A stretch of DNA of 64,000 nucleotides from JBNNGK01 sp050268245 (GCF_050268245.1 NZ_JBNNGK010000009.1:62001-126000); one strand, 5' to 3'. Positions 8,030-17,357 are shown, numbered from the stretch's first letter. Program-made: numbers and translations. Notes: generated by a model not told the origin, from the letters alone.

Positions 8030-11000
8030 TAGTTTCCCCCTCGCTGTACGATTTGGCTCGCCATCGCCTGTACCGTATTAAATTGATAAACAGACTCCAA
8101 TGGCATTGCTACGCCAAATGTCTTGCGTACCGAGGTTAAAATACGCAACGCTTTTAATGAGTTACCACCCAAGCTGAAAAAGTCCTGCTCTATTCCGATC
8201 GCGTCGCAGGCCAATACCTCCTGCCACAGCGTCTGTAACTTACGCGCAATGTCACCTTGTACCGGCGCTGATTCCACGCCACCGGCCATCTCTGTTCGCA
8301 GTGGGATCTGCGCTAAGGCTTTACGATCGACTTTCTGATTACGGTTAAGCGGTAAAGCATCGTGCCAGATCGCCTGTGCAGGGATCATATAATCCGGCAA
8401 CAAAGGGCTGATGCGCTGGCGTAGTTCGCCGAGCGTCGGTCTGTTGCCCTCGGCGACCAAATGCGCAACCAGTACGTCACCCTGCGCATCTTTGGCGGCC
8501 ACCACTGCAGCCTGTGCAATATCCGGCTGTGCCGTCAGCACGTTCTCCACCTCACCGGCCTCAATGCGGTAACCATTGATCTTTATTTGCAGGTCGACCC
8601 GGCCAAGGATATCGATATCCCCGTTCGGCAGGTAACGCCCCAGATCGCCGGTACGGAAGAAACGCTGTCCGCTGTCGGCATCAACGGGATAACGTTCGCG
8701 CGTTCTGGCCTCGTCATGCCAATAGCCTTGCGTCACGCCGATACCGCTGGCATAAATTTCACCCGCCACCCAGTCAGGGCATTCACCACCTTGCGCATGG
8801 CGAATCGAACAGTGGTTATTCGCGTTAGGGCGTCCATAAGGAATATTTTCGCCATGACAATCCGCAGGCGAGATCGGATGGCAAATGTTCCAGATAGTGG
8901 TTTCCGTCGGCCCGCCCAGTGACCAGAAGGCAATATCGGGGCGTTTCACCATCATGGCGGCAGGCAGGTCGGGCGGTATGCGATCGCCGCTCATCATCAC
9001 CAAGCGCAGGCTGTCTGGCAGTTCTGGCTGATGGTCAAACATCATGCGCACAATGGCGGGCACCGAGTTCCAAATCGTGACGCCGCGCGTCTGACACAAT
9101 GCGGCCCAATGTTCCACATCGGTGGCGCGATCGGCATCCGGCATCACCAAAGCGGCTCCCGCTGACAGAGCGCCAAACACATCCCAAACCGAGAGATCGA
9201 AATTGAACGCGCTGATGGCAAAAAAGCGATCCTCTGGCTGCACATCGAAACGCTGCTGGCAATCGGCCACCAGGTTCACCACATTACGGTGCGTGACCAT
9301 CACCCCTTTCGGATCGCCGGTAGTGCCGGAGGTATACAGCACATAGGCAAGATCATCCTGCGTGGCATCAGCCGCTCGTGCCGGTAGCGTGAAGGTCTTA
9401 TCCTGCGGGTGGCGCAAGTCAAAACACGGCTGTGACACAGCAACATCGGCATTCGTCAACACCACCCTGACTTCGCCGTCTGTTAACATGTAGTGACGAC
9501 GCGCCTCCGGCAGACCAGCGTCGATCGGTAAATAACAGGCTCCGACCAACACAATAGCCAGAATGCCGACAATCTGTTCCGGCCCTCGGTGGGCGATTAG
9601 GCCAACCAGTTCATTACGTTTAACCCCATGCTGCTGCAACCATTGCGCGGCTTCCGCTGCGCGGTTGAGTAATTCACCGTAACTGATCTGCCTGTCTAAG
9701 GTGTAAATAGCCGGGTTCGAGGGGTTCAGGTGCGCTTGCTCGACAAACCCATCGCCGAGCAGGTGATGAGGCACCTCTGCGACTGTCGCATTGATCTGCG
9801 CACGCCGCTGTTGCTGCCCCTCAGGCAGCAGATCGAACAAACGGTGTTGCCAACTTTGCGGCTGGCAGAGCATCTGCAGCAAACGTTGGAATCCTTCCGC
9901 CATCGCCGTCAAGAATCCTTCTGGGAAGGCCGCCTCCACACCGTCCAACCGAATAATCAGCGCGCCGTGTTGTTCAAAGAGGAAAGTATCCAACAACACC
10001 TGCGGTGTCTGGCTTAAAGTAGAGACTTCGCGTCCAAGCAGCGTCAGCGCATCGCCATTCACTCCTTCAAGCGCCCCCAACGTACAGTTAAAGGTATACG
10101 GCATGCGCGCATCCGCAAAACCACGCACTTTTGCCAGCTCACGCATCACCTCAATCCCGGAAAAATAACGGTGGTCGATGTCCTTATGCAGTTGTGCCTG
10201 TAAACGTTGTACGCGCTGAACAAACGGGTGCTGATGATCAAGATGTATTTCGGCCAACATCGGATCGGAAAACGGGCCGATGGTTCGAAATGCCTGAGGA
10301 TGAATAGGACGGCGCTCAGAGAGGGTCACATTCAGGGTAAAGTCTTCCCCGGCTCCCCAGCTATACAGCGTTTCCGCCCATGCCGCCATCAACACGCAAG
10401 CCGGCGTTAATTGCTGCGCTTTAATCTGCTGCTGTAATAACGCCCAATGCTCAGCATCCAGAGTGACGAGATATTGCTTAAAGCGCGGGGTCGGCTCTGC
10501 TGGCTTGGCGTTTTGCGCCAGCGCTGGGGCTTTTGGCAAGGTTGCCAGCCGCGCCAGCCAGTAATCTCGCGAGCGAGCGCTGACGGCATGCTGTTTATCC
10601 TGTTCACGCGCGCCGATATGCTGACGAAACGGCAGGTATTCGGTCTGCGGCTGTGGCGATTGATAATGTTGATGCCAAAGCTGGAACAGCAAAAACATGC
10701 TGATGCCATCGATAATCATCCCGTCATGGTTGACATACAACACCATGCTTTGCGGAGAGAGAATAGCGACCTCCACCTGCAACAACGACGCATCAGGGGG
10801 TAAGACCAAGTGGGATTTTTCATCACGCAACTCGGCACGTAGCTGTTGCTGTTGATCGGCACTGAGCCCCTGTAGATCACGGCGTGCAATGCGCGGTAAC
10901 TCGCTACTTTCATACTGCGCGTTGTCACTGGTAATACGCAATCGCAACGCTGAATGCGCCTGCACCACCTGCTGTAATGCCTGCTCTAACCGCGCCAAAT

Positions 11001-11280
11001 CCCACACGCCTTCTATCTCATGAAACACCTGATTGGCAACGCCACCGCCCTCGGAAACCAAGGCACGACCACGGTAGTACGCCTGTTGCAGCGGGGTCAG
11101 CGGAAACGTATTTTGACGCTCAGCCAACTCGGCCAACAGTTCTGCCTTGTGCACGCGAATGTCCGCCACCAATTGCGGCGGAATCGCTTGGGTTGCCCCT
11201 TCAAGCTTTAAGTTATCGCCTTGTACACTGATCGTTAATCCCGCATCGGTGATGCGTTCCAATAATGCGGCAATGCTCAT
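8029..11280 (-). CDS. NRPS module: TubC-type docking - Cy - A(Cys-like) - PCP
   Basis: A 1083-residue single-module NRPS. Residues 1-52 match a TubC_N docking domain. Residues about 57-480 form a condensation/cyclization domain that begins FPLTPLQQAYYRGR and carries D186xxxxD191xxS194, the DxxxxDxxS signature of heterocyclization domains, in place of HHxxxDG. The A domain (about 500-990) has YTSGTTGDPKG, GGPTETT and NQKVDRKAL. My alignment with GrsA gives the specificity residues D695 L696 W699 N738 M762 S764 L788 I796 W797 K983 (DLWNMSLIWK). This differs only at the third position from the cysteine code DLYNMSLIWK of yersiniabactin-type enzymes. The PCP serine is S1041 in LGGNSLKALRI. There is no thioesterase or reductase domain, so release needs another enzyme. 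Cysteine activation and thiazoline formation are inferred. Confidence 0.92.
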   Translation of the reverse strand: MSIAALLERITDAGLTISVQGDNLKLEGATQAIPPQLVADIRVHKAELLAELAERQNTFPLTPLQQAYYRGRALVSEGGGVANQVFHEIEGVWDLARLEQALQQVVQAHSALRLRITSDNAQYESSELPRIARRDLQGLSADQQQQLRAELRDEKSHLVLPPDASLLQVEVAILSPQSMVLYVNHDGMIIDGISMFLLFQLWHQHYQSPQPQTEYLPFRQHIGAREQDKQHAVSARSRDYWLARLATLPKAPALAQNAKPAEPTPRFKQYLVTLDAEHWALLQQQIKAQQLTPACVLMAAWAETLYSWGAGEDFTLNVTLSERRPIHPQAFRTIGPFSDPMLAEIHLDHQHPFVQRVQRLQAQLHKDIDHRYFSGIEVMRELAKVRGFADARMPYTFNCTLGALEGVNGDALTLLGREVSTLSQTPQVLLDTFLFEQHGALIIRLDGVEAAFPEGFLTAMAEGFQRLLQMLCQPQSWQHRLFDLLPEGQQQRRAQINATVAEVPHHLLGDGFVEQAHLNPSNPAIYTLDRQISYGELLNRAAEAAQWLQQHGVKRNELVGLIAHRGPEQIVGILAIVLVGACYLPIDAGLPEARRHYMLTDGEVRVVLTNADVAVSQPCFDLRHPQDKTFTLPARAADATQDDLAYVLYTSGTTGDPKGVMVTHRNVVNLVADCQQRFDVQPEDRFFAISAFNFDLSVWDVFGALSAGAALVMPDADRATDVEHWAALCQTRGVTIWNSVPAIVRMMFDHQPELPDSLRLVMMSGDRIPPDLPAAMMVKRPDIAFWSLGGPTETTIWNICHPISPADCHGENIPYGRPNANNHCSIRHAQGGECPDWVAGEIYASGIGVTQGYWHDEARTRERYPVDADSGQRFFRTGDLGRYLPNGDIDILGRVDLQIKINGYRIEAGEVENVLTAQPDIAQAAVVAAKDAQGDVLVAHLVAEGNRPTLGELRQRISPLLPDYMIPAQAIWHDALPLNRNQKVDRKALAQIPLRTEMAGGVESAPVQGDIARKLQTLWQEVLACDAIGIEQDFFSLGGNSLKALRILTSVRKTFGVAMPLESVYQFNTVQAMASQIVQRGGN

Positions 11281-13496
11281 ACTTCCGCCCCCTGCTGCTG
11301 ACGCGCGATCTGGCCGGCAATTTCGCCCAGAGGCTGATTCAACAGCGTTTCCAGCGGTACATCCACTTGATGTTCATGGAGTAGTTGATATTGCAGCGTC
11401 ACCGTCATCAACGATGTTGCCCCCAACTGAGACAATGCCTGAGTCGGCTGTAAGCGGGCATCTGGCAGCAGAATGCCCAGCTTCTCCGCTAGCCATTGCC
11501 AGTGGCTATTTTCAGCCGGTTGCTGCGGATCATGGAAGAAGGTAGTTTTCTGCAGGGCGATGCGATTGCCGGGAGACACTAACTGTGCCTGCTGCGGCCA
11601 CGAGGTAGAGGCTTCATTACCCAGCGCCGCCGCCAATCGGGCAGCAAAACGGGGTATCAGCGGGCTGGCAATGGCAGACAGCAGGTTAGCCGCCGCCAGT
11701 TCCAACGCAACGGCGGTACGATACTCATCACGCCACTGCGCCAAGCCTGCTAACCGCTGCTGGCTACGGGAGAACACCAGGGTTTCCGTCACCAAGGTTT
11801 TTAATTGACGTGCGGCACTGCGTAACGAAAATCCATCGGGATTCAGCGCATCGCTAACGGTAGATAAAATGCCATTCAATCGCGCCCAGAATGCGACATG
11901 CTCTTTCGTCCAGGTACCGGCATCCGGTGCTTGCCCCTGATAGTTAACGCTGACGCGATCGCCAAGATCGTGTAGCCAACATTGCCATTCGCCTATCAGC
12001 GTCTCACGCACCTCATCTTCCCATTCGGCTAAACGGAAGTTGGTTCGCTCTTGTTCCGGCCGTGTCAGGCATAAATAGAAACGTACCGCATCGACGCTTT
12101 CCGGCGTGAGGATCTCTTTGCCCCACACCGCATGGCGGCGGCTAGTCGAGAATTTTTTGCCATCAAGCAGGTAAAACTCGTTGTAGTGGTAATCAATATC
12201 CGGCTGCCATGCCGGGTAGGCCAGGTTATACAACGCCGGATACAGAATGCTGTGATAGAAACTGTTGTCGTAACCGAAGAAGTGCACAATTTTCCAGTCC
12301 TTTTGCGGCTCATCCGCCGACCACGGCTGGTCAATTTTTTTCCCCAGTTGTTCGATGTCATATAAGAAGCCGAAGCTCATTTCCGGCCAAACCCAGATGA
12401 CCTGCCCTTTCCCCTCGGCTTCTGCTGGGGCAATCCCCCATTCCGCAGGATGTGATACGGGAATCGTCACCCCTTCACGAGAAAAGACCCGATTCGCCAA
12501 CTCACGCAGTCTGGCCGGTACTCGCCCCACCTTATGGTGTTCTGCCACGGCGTTTTCATACTGATGCAACGGCAACAAATAACGCGCGGTTTGCACGCAT
12601 TCTGGCGGTAACCCATTGATTTTAGATACCGTCTGCGCCATATCCACTACCACATTAGGCTCACCGCATTGCTCGCAAATATTGCCGTTAGTCGTCTCGC
12701 CACAGCCGGGGCACTGGCCAGAGACATCGACCTCATAAAGATATTTACCACTTTGTGCATCACACAAGGCGGCACTTGGTGCGAACGTCACCTTGCCTTC
12801 CCCGAGCGTGCGGCTGAAGAAACGCTGGGCGCCTTCGACATAGCCTGGCGCATCGTTGGTCACGGTATAGTGATCCGGTTCGATATCCATCATTTTCAAA
12901 GTTTGCAAAATCTCGTCAGAGAAGTGCTGTGCCGTCTCGGCTGGCGTGCGGCCTTCACGCTCCGCCAGGGCGACGACATAACTTTGATAGTCATCCGAAC
13001 CGGTCATATGCCAGGCTTGGTTACCAAGCATTCGCTGATAGCGAACGTACACGTCGGCGCCCAAATAGGGGCCGGAAAGATGGCCCAGGTGCAAATCACC
13101 GTTCGGCGTCGGCGGGGTAGAAAAGACAAACTGCGGGCGCTGCGGATTCTGTCGTGTTACTGAAGAGGCAGAATGGCGAGCGCTTTCGGCATCGCGGCGA
13201 TACTGAAGAAAGAAAATAATATCCTCGTCCCCGCTATTTTCCAGAACGTGGGACTCAAACGGCGCAAACTGTGCCACGCAACCCGCTGCCACGGGATGGC
13301 GATGGCTATCAACAATCAGCGTCCCTTTCCCCGCAATAATCACGAACATTTCAGTTTCGTCGTGCTGATGGCTGTTCGAACGTTCACCGGGCCGGACGCG
13401 CCCCCAACCAGCGGGAAAATCCATGCCGTCAATGCTGCTAATATCAATGCCGAACTGCTTCGACAGCGCACTAGAATCATAACGATTAATGATCAT
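11277..13496 (-). CDS. Hydrazine synthetase: cupin - MetRS-like - carrier protein fusion
   Basis: A 739-residue three-domain protein. The cupin (about 1-105) keeps metal ligands H43, H45, E49 and H83. The class I synthetase domain (about 120-620) has HLGH at 136-139, a Zn knuckle with Cys262, 265, 274 and 277, and KFSTS at 448-452 in place of KMSKS. This cupin-MetRS fusion is the hallmark of the N-N bond-forming enzymes of s56-p1 (Spb40), triacsin and pyrazofurin biosynthesis: the synthetase part esterifies an amino acid onto N6-hydroxylysine and the cupin rearranges the ester to a hydrazine. A C-terminal segment (about 665-735) with LGATSL (Ser695) looks like a peptidyl carrier domain, which I do not recall in those enzymes. 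The stop overlaps the NRPS start (ATGA). GAGGA precedes the ATG. It is not a housekeeping MetRS. Confidence 0.93.
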   Translation of the reverse strand: MIINRYDSSALSKQFGIDISSIDGMDFPAGWGRVRPGERSNSHQHDETEMFVIIAGKGTLIVDSHRHPVAAGCVAQFAPFESHVLENSGDEDIIFFLQYRRDAESARHSASSVTRQNPQRPQFVFSTPPTPNGDLHLGHLSGPYLGADVYVRYQRMLGNQAWHMTGSDDYQSYVVALAEREGRTPAETAQHFSDEILQTLKMMDIEPDHYTVTNDAPGYVEGAQRFFSRTLGEGKVTFAPSAALCDAQSGKYLYEVDVSGQCPGCGETTNGNICEQCGEPNVVVDMAQTVSKINGLPPECVQTARYLLPLHQYENAVAEHHKVGRVPARLRELANRVFSREGVTIPVSHPAEWGIAPAEAEGKGQVIWVWPEMSFGFLYDIEQLGKKIDQPWSADEPQKDWKIVHFFGYDNSFYHSILYPALYNLAYPAWQPDIDYHYNEFYLLDGKKFSTSRRHAVWGKEILTPESVDAVRFYLCLTRPEQERTNFRLAEWEDEVRETLIGEWQCWLHDLGDRVSVNYQGQAPDAGTWTKEHVAFWARLNGILSTVSDALNPDGFSLRSAARQLKTLVTETLVFSRSQQRLAGLAQWRDEYRTAVALELAAANLLSAIASPLIPRFAARLAAALGNEASTSWPQQAQLVSPGNRIALQKTTFFHDPQQPAENSHWQWLAEKLGILLPDARLQPTQALSQLGATSLMTVTLQYQLLHEHQVDVPLETLLNQPLGEIAGQIARQQQGAEV

Positions 13497-13508
13497 ATCT
13501 TGGCATCC

Positions 13509-14564
13509 TCAGAAAGCGGTTTGCGTTAAAAGTTGGGTAACATCGGCGGCGATAGCCGGTGCCAGCCGATAGCCAGAACCATTGGCGCCGCCGGCGAAAA
13601 TAAGGTGTTCGTCCAGACGGACGATGACCGGCTCCCGTGATGGGCTATAAGCATCACAGAACACACGGCCATCTTTTATTTGTGCGGCAAGTGCCGGCGC
13701 ATAGCGGCTCAGAATTTCTCGCGCCTTATCCAGATCGCGCGCCTCAAGCGGGCCTGCTTGTTCAGGCAGAACATCCCATTCCTGGCAGGTATAACTGAAC
13801 AACCAATGCCCCCGGCTATGGCAAGGCAGTAAGAAAGCATCCTCATCATGGAGAATGGTCAGGGCTGCGTCAGGTTCCGGCTGCCGCTCAATATGGACGG
13901 CAACCACCTTTTTCACCCGGATACCTAATCCCGCAATGCGCTCACGCCAGGCTGGCGCGGCAACCCATGGCCCCGGAGCCAAGATAACCTGACCGGCATT
14001 GAGCACGCTGCCGTCACTTAGCGTGATGCGGTAGCCGCCAGTCTGTGGCTCTAGCGTCTGCACGCTTAACCCTTCACGTACCGTCAATTGCGGGCGCAAC
14101 GTCAACAACCATTTTTGGACCACGGCAAATACATCGGCGTAATGCGCGCCTTGGCCTTGCAGTACACAGTGTTCTTCCTGGGAGAAACACAGCGCAGGAT
14201 CGCGGGTCGCCGCTGGCGTAAACTCGGCTAGCGGAAGATAACTCTCCAGCGTTTCCTCTTTTTGCGCCTGCGCGGTAATCAACGTCATCGGCAACGCATA
14301 AAAAGGCGCGCCTTCGCAAATGAATGGTTGATAATAATCGTGGCTATAGCGCGACATTTCGCGCACACGTTCACTCATACCACGAGGGAAATGAACCCCC
14401 GCAGAATAAAAAGAACTCCCTGCACCACAGAACCGCTTTTCAATCAGCGTTACATTGGCTTGCGGATAATGATTAACTATTTCACGTGCGATAACGGTAC
14501 CAATAATACCGCCACCGACAATGGCAATATCGTCTTTATTTTTCATAATGTTTTCAGACCGCAT
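13509..14564 (-). CDS. FAD-dependent amine oxidase (DAO fold) of the hydrazine pathway
   Basis: About 351 residues with a DAO/glycine-oxidase fold. The FAD dinucleotide site is IAIVGGGIIGTVIAREI at the N-terminus, and the C-terminal SREPVIVRLDEHLIFAGGANGSGYRLAPAIA matches the family's second FAD segment. The frame opens at 14609. I prefer the ATG at 14564, which has AGGG nine bases upstream; the ATG at 14546 (MKNKDDIAIV) is possible. In s56-p1 and triacsin pathways the equivalent enzyme (Spb39 in s56-p1) oxidises the N6-(carboxymethylamino)lysine intermediate, releasing hydrazinoacetate and aminoadipate semialdehyde. Position between the hydroxylase and the hydrazine synthetase supports this role. 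There is a 13-base gap to the next gene. Confidence 0.88.
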   Translation of the reverse strand: MRSENIMKNKDDIAIVGGGIIGTVIAREIVNHYPQANVTLIEKRFCGAGSSFYSAGVHFPRGMSERVREMSRYSHDYYQPFICEGAPFYALPMTLITAQAQKEETLESYLPLAEFTPAATRDPALCFSQEEHCVLQGQGAHYADVFAVVQKWLLTLRPQLTVREGLSVQTLEPQTGGYRITLSDGSVLNAGQVILAPGPWVAAPAWRERIAGLGIRVKKVVAVHIERQPEPDAALTILHDEDAFLLPCHSRGHWLFSYTCQEWDVLPEQAGPLEARDLDKAREILSRYAPALAAQIKDGRVFCDAYSPSREPVIVRLDEHLIFAGGANGSGYRLAPAIAADVTQLLTQTAF

Positions 14565-14701
14565 AGTGATATACCCTAATAATTCAATTAGCATCATGGC
14601 AACAGGCACACTTATTCCTACGCGCTGATATAAATAAGCCGTTAGAATAGGTCAACCAAGCCAAAAATAGGCTTATTTGAAATGGATGGGTATAATTATA
14701 G

Positions 14702-16057
14702 TTATCGCGCCGTTATCGCTTTTTTCTTTGGCACAATGTCATCATTAACATAATCGGCGGCATGATTTTTACAGTCTGGTGACCAATCAATGAATGATGA
14801 AAGTTGTTGGCGCGGATATTCCCCACATAAACGCCCCATAATACGTTGCGCCCGCCATGCATTCAGGCTGAGATTCACATCGGGTAAACCGCGTTGCCCG
14901 CGCACGGCATTTTGCACGAAGATATTATTTTTCCTTGGGCCATCCCAAACAATGGCAAAGTCATCATCGACCACAAACTCATCATTTTCATAATGAATGC
15001 GATCTTTTATACCATCCAGGAATCTTTTTTCCGCTGGACGGTAGCCGGTCGCCCAGATGATGACATCCGCCTCAACCTGCTCGGCATACTCAACGTCGCA
15101 ATGTTGATAATCAACACGCCAACGCCCCTGAGAGGTTCGCATCACGTTATCCACTGAGCGGTTAGTCAGTAAATCAAAGCCCAACTCACCAGGTGTAATA
15201 AACTTAAGGCAATAGAGTTTTTGATAGATCGCCCGCAGCGTAGATTCGGAGATTCCGTCAGAGGTCAACACATTTTCCTGATTAGTTTTCTGACGCAGAT
15301 GCAACGGTAATTTACTAAAATACTCCGAATAACACGGCATATAAAAATCATTAGTAAATGTTGAGTCATCAATCGGGAAGAAATTACGTCGACGCGACAG
15401 CCAGGTGATATGTTTTGGCCGTTCGCTTTGTGGTTTAGACGATAAATCAAGAAATGCCTCAGCCCCGGACTGGCCGCCGCCAACAATCACCACGCGTTTA
15501 CCCGCAAGGTTATTGTTCTTTTTCATATATTGGCTGACATGAAATTGCGAGTCATCGAGTTGCGACACGGCAAAGTCTGGCACCCAAGGTTTGGTACCCA
15601 CGCCAATGGCTAGGTTATCGGCGGTCAAATGTCGCTTGTCGGTTTCAATGCGGAATACACCATCAAAATCGATATGTAACACGCGCTCACCAAATAACAC
15701 GTTGTCATTCTTTTCTGCCGCCCAAGCCATATAATTACGAAATTCGCGGCGAGGGATTTCATCAAACTGTGCATTGAGGAAATGATAAATACGCCCTTTC
15801 TCATGCAAATAAGACATAAAAGTAAATTTATTACTCGGGTCGCTCAACGTACTCAAATCTTTAAATAACGAAACCTGAAGAGTGGCCCCCTCAATCATTT
15901 GGTCATCATGCCAAGAGAAGGCCGGCTTCTGGTCGATAAACAGATTGGTCACATCGGGTTTATCATGCAATAGCGAAGCCAGACTTAAATTCGCTGGCCC
16001 TGCCCCGATGCCAAATAAACTGTAATGCGTAGGAACGCCTGTTAGTGCCTGTGTCAT
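14702..16057 (-). CDS. L-lysine N6-hydroxylase (IucD/ornithine monooxygenase family)
   Basis: About 451 residues, a flavin N-hydroxylating monooxygenase. The FAD site is FGIGAGPANLSLASLL near residue 14, the NADPH site KRVVIVGGGQSGAEAFLDL lies near 190, and the family's C-terminal ATGYRPA motif is present. A GTG at 16105 opens the frame inside the preceding transporter gene, but the ATG at 16057 has AAGGG seven bases upstream and gives the normal N-terminus. In siderophore pathways such enzymes make N6-hydroxylysine for aerobactin. Here no IucA/C-type synthetase or TonB receptor is nearby, and the next two genes are the hydrazine synthetase and its oxidase, so it supplies the hydroxylamine for N-N bond formation. 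A 92-base gap to the next cluster gene start may hold a processing or start site. Confidence 0.92.
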   Translation of the reverse strand: MTQALTGVPTHYSLFGIGAGPANLSLASLLHDKPDVTNLFIDQKPAFSWHDDQMIEGATLQVSLFKDLSTLSDPSNKFTFMSYLHEKGRIYHFLNAQFDEIPRREFRNYMAWAAEKNDNVLFGERVLHIDFDGVFRIETDKRHLTADNLAIGVGTKPWVPDFAVSQLDDSQFHVSQYMKKNNNLAGKRVVIVGGGQSGAEAFLDLSSKPQSERPKHITWLSRRRNFFPIDDSTFTNDFYMPCYSEYFSKLPLHLRQKTNQENVLTSDGISESTLRAIYQKLYCLKFITPGELGFDLLTNRSVDNVMRTSQGRWRVDYQHCDVEYAEQVEADVIIWATGYRPAEKRFLDGIKDRIHYENDEFVVDDDFAIVWDGPRKNNIFVQNAVRGQRGLPDVNLSLNAWRAQRIMGRLCGEYPRQQLSSFIDWSPDCKNHAADYVNDDIVPKKKAITAR

Positions 16058-16088
16058 AAACTTACCCTTATCCAGTTGAAATAATGAA

Positions 16089-17357
16089 TTACTCGATAAC
16101 TTCACCCGTTTTAATGGTTGTTTTACTTTCCCTGTTTAACGCCGCCGCAGCCGGCTCTCTGGTGCATACACCACAGATCAACGCGGCAAAAAGTGCCCCT
16201 AGCGCAATAACCGGCCAGAAGGCGGTGTCCAGTGATAGGTAGAGCCAGCCACCAATAACCGGCCCCAGTGCGATCCCCAGACTGAACATAAAGTGGAAAC
16301 TGCCCAAATAGTGAGATTTCAAATGACCCGGGCCCGCATTCGCTGGAAAAGCAAAGAAGGAGGGGCCTGAGATGATTTCACCCAACGACCAGATCAACGT
16401 CCCCACAATCAACGCAGCAGGCCCGATAGGAACGGCATAAAAAGCCACGCCCGCGCCGATCAGCGTAAAGCCGAACGCTAAGACATATCTTTTGTTGTAA
16501 CCTTGGGTGAATTTGGTGATGAACAGCTCAAAACAGATCACAATAATACCGTTGAGCGAGACGGCCAGGGTGTACCAGAATAGCGGTATCCCTTTATCCT
16601 CAACGTACAGCGGCAGTGTGGTGATATATTGCACATACACCGCCGAGTGGCAAAACGTCGCTAATAAGAACAACACAAAACGGCGATCGGCCAACACGTC
16701 CAGATAGCTTCCTTTCACGCTGCCCGCTAAATCGCTCTGCGTTTCCTGTTCGCCGATATCCCTTTTCCCCGGCAGCGTGAGCATCGCCAACAACGCATAC
16801 AGCCCGGCGATAACCGCTTCACCCCAGAACAGCAACGTGAAGCTCTCCCCGCCCCAGTGGTAAAGCGCATAGCCTATCAGCGGTGCGCCTGTCGCCCCCA
16901 GATTCAACCCCAGACGATAGATGGCAAAAATCATGGTTTGCCGTTCTGGCGGCGTCTCCCACGAAAGCAACGCCGCCGAGGCCGGACGAAATAGCTGCGA
17001 GCACAAACTGGCAAGCGCCACGACAGCAAGAATGGCAACAAAATGGTCCAGATAAAGTAACGCCGCCGTCAGTACCGCCGTCGCCCCCATACTGATCATG
17101 CTGGCAAAGCGCGGCCCGAAACGTTCGCTGATGGTACCGCCGAGCAGAGCACCGATAACCGCACCGCCCCCATAAGTCGCCAACGCGATAATGGTTTGTT
17201 GATGCGAATAACCCAGCGATATCAAATACAACACGATGAATATCTGTAAGAACCCGGAAAGCCGGTTGATCATCACACCGAGCAACACTACTTTCGATGA
17301 CAGTGGGCTTTGCGAAAACGTTTCCAATACGCCGGGATGATGTGATGAGTTAGTCAT
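16089..17357 (-). CDS. MFS efflux transporter of the biosynthetic cluster
   Basis: A 422-residue inner-membrane protein with about 12 hydrophobic segments and major facilitator motifs. Motif A-like residues follow helix 2 (GALLGGTISERFGPRFASM), and a YRLGLNLGATGAPLIGYAL segment follows later, as in MdtH/drug-proton antiporters. It starts inside the end of the ATP-grasp gene (eight-base overlap). A ligase-exporter pair is also seen in bacilysin-type dipeptide clusters. It most probably exports the finished product and gives self-protection. Substrate is inferred from context only. Confidence 0.87.
   Translation of the reverse strand: MTNSSHHPGVLETFSQSPLSSKVVLLGVMINRLSGFLQIFIVLYLISLGYSHQQTIIALATYGGGAVIGALLGGTISERFGPRFASMISMGATAVLTAALLYLDHFVAILAVVALASLCSQLFRPASAALLSWETPPERQTMIFAIYRLGLNLGATGAPLIGYALYHWGGESFTLLFWGEAVIAGLYALLAMLTLPGKRDIGEQETQSDLAGSVKGSYLDVLADRRFVLFLLATFCHSAVYVQYITTLPLYVEDKGIPLFWYTLAVSLNGIIVICFELFITKFTQGYNKRYVLAFGFTLIGAGVAFYAVPIGPAALIVGTLIWSLGEIISGPSFFAFPANAGPGHLKSHYLGSFHFMFSLGIALGPVIGGWLYLSLDTAFWPVIALGALFAALICGVCTREPAAAALNRESKTTIKTGEVIE

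Noticed and set aside
11277..13496. Housekeeping methionyl-tRNA synthetase (metG)
   Set aside because: It has an N-terminal cupin, an altered KMSKS loop, a carrier-like tail and lies in a biosynthetic operon between an FAD oxidase and an NRPS.
14702..16057. Aerobactin-type siderophore cluster
   Set aside because: The hydroxylase is IucD-like, but no IucA/IucC synthetase, IucB acetyltransferase or TonB receptor is present, and no Fur box was seen near the operon.
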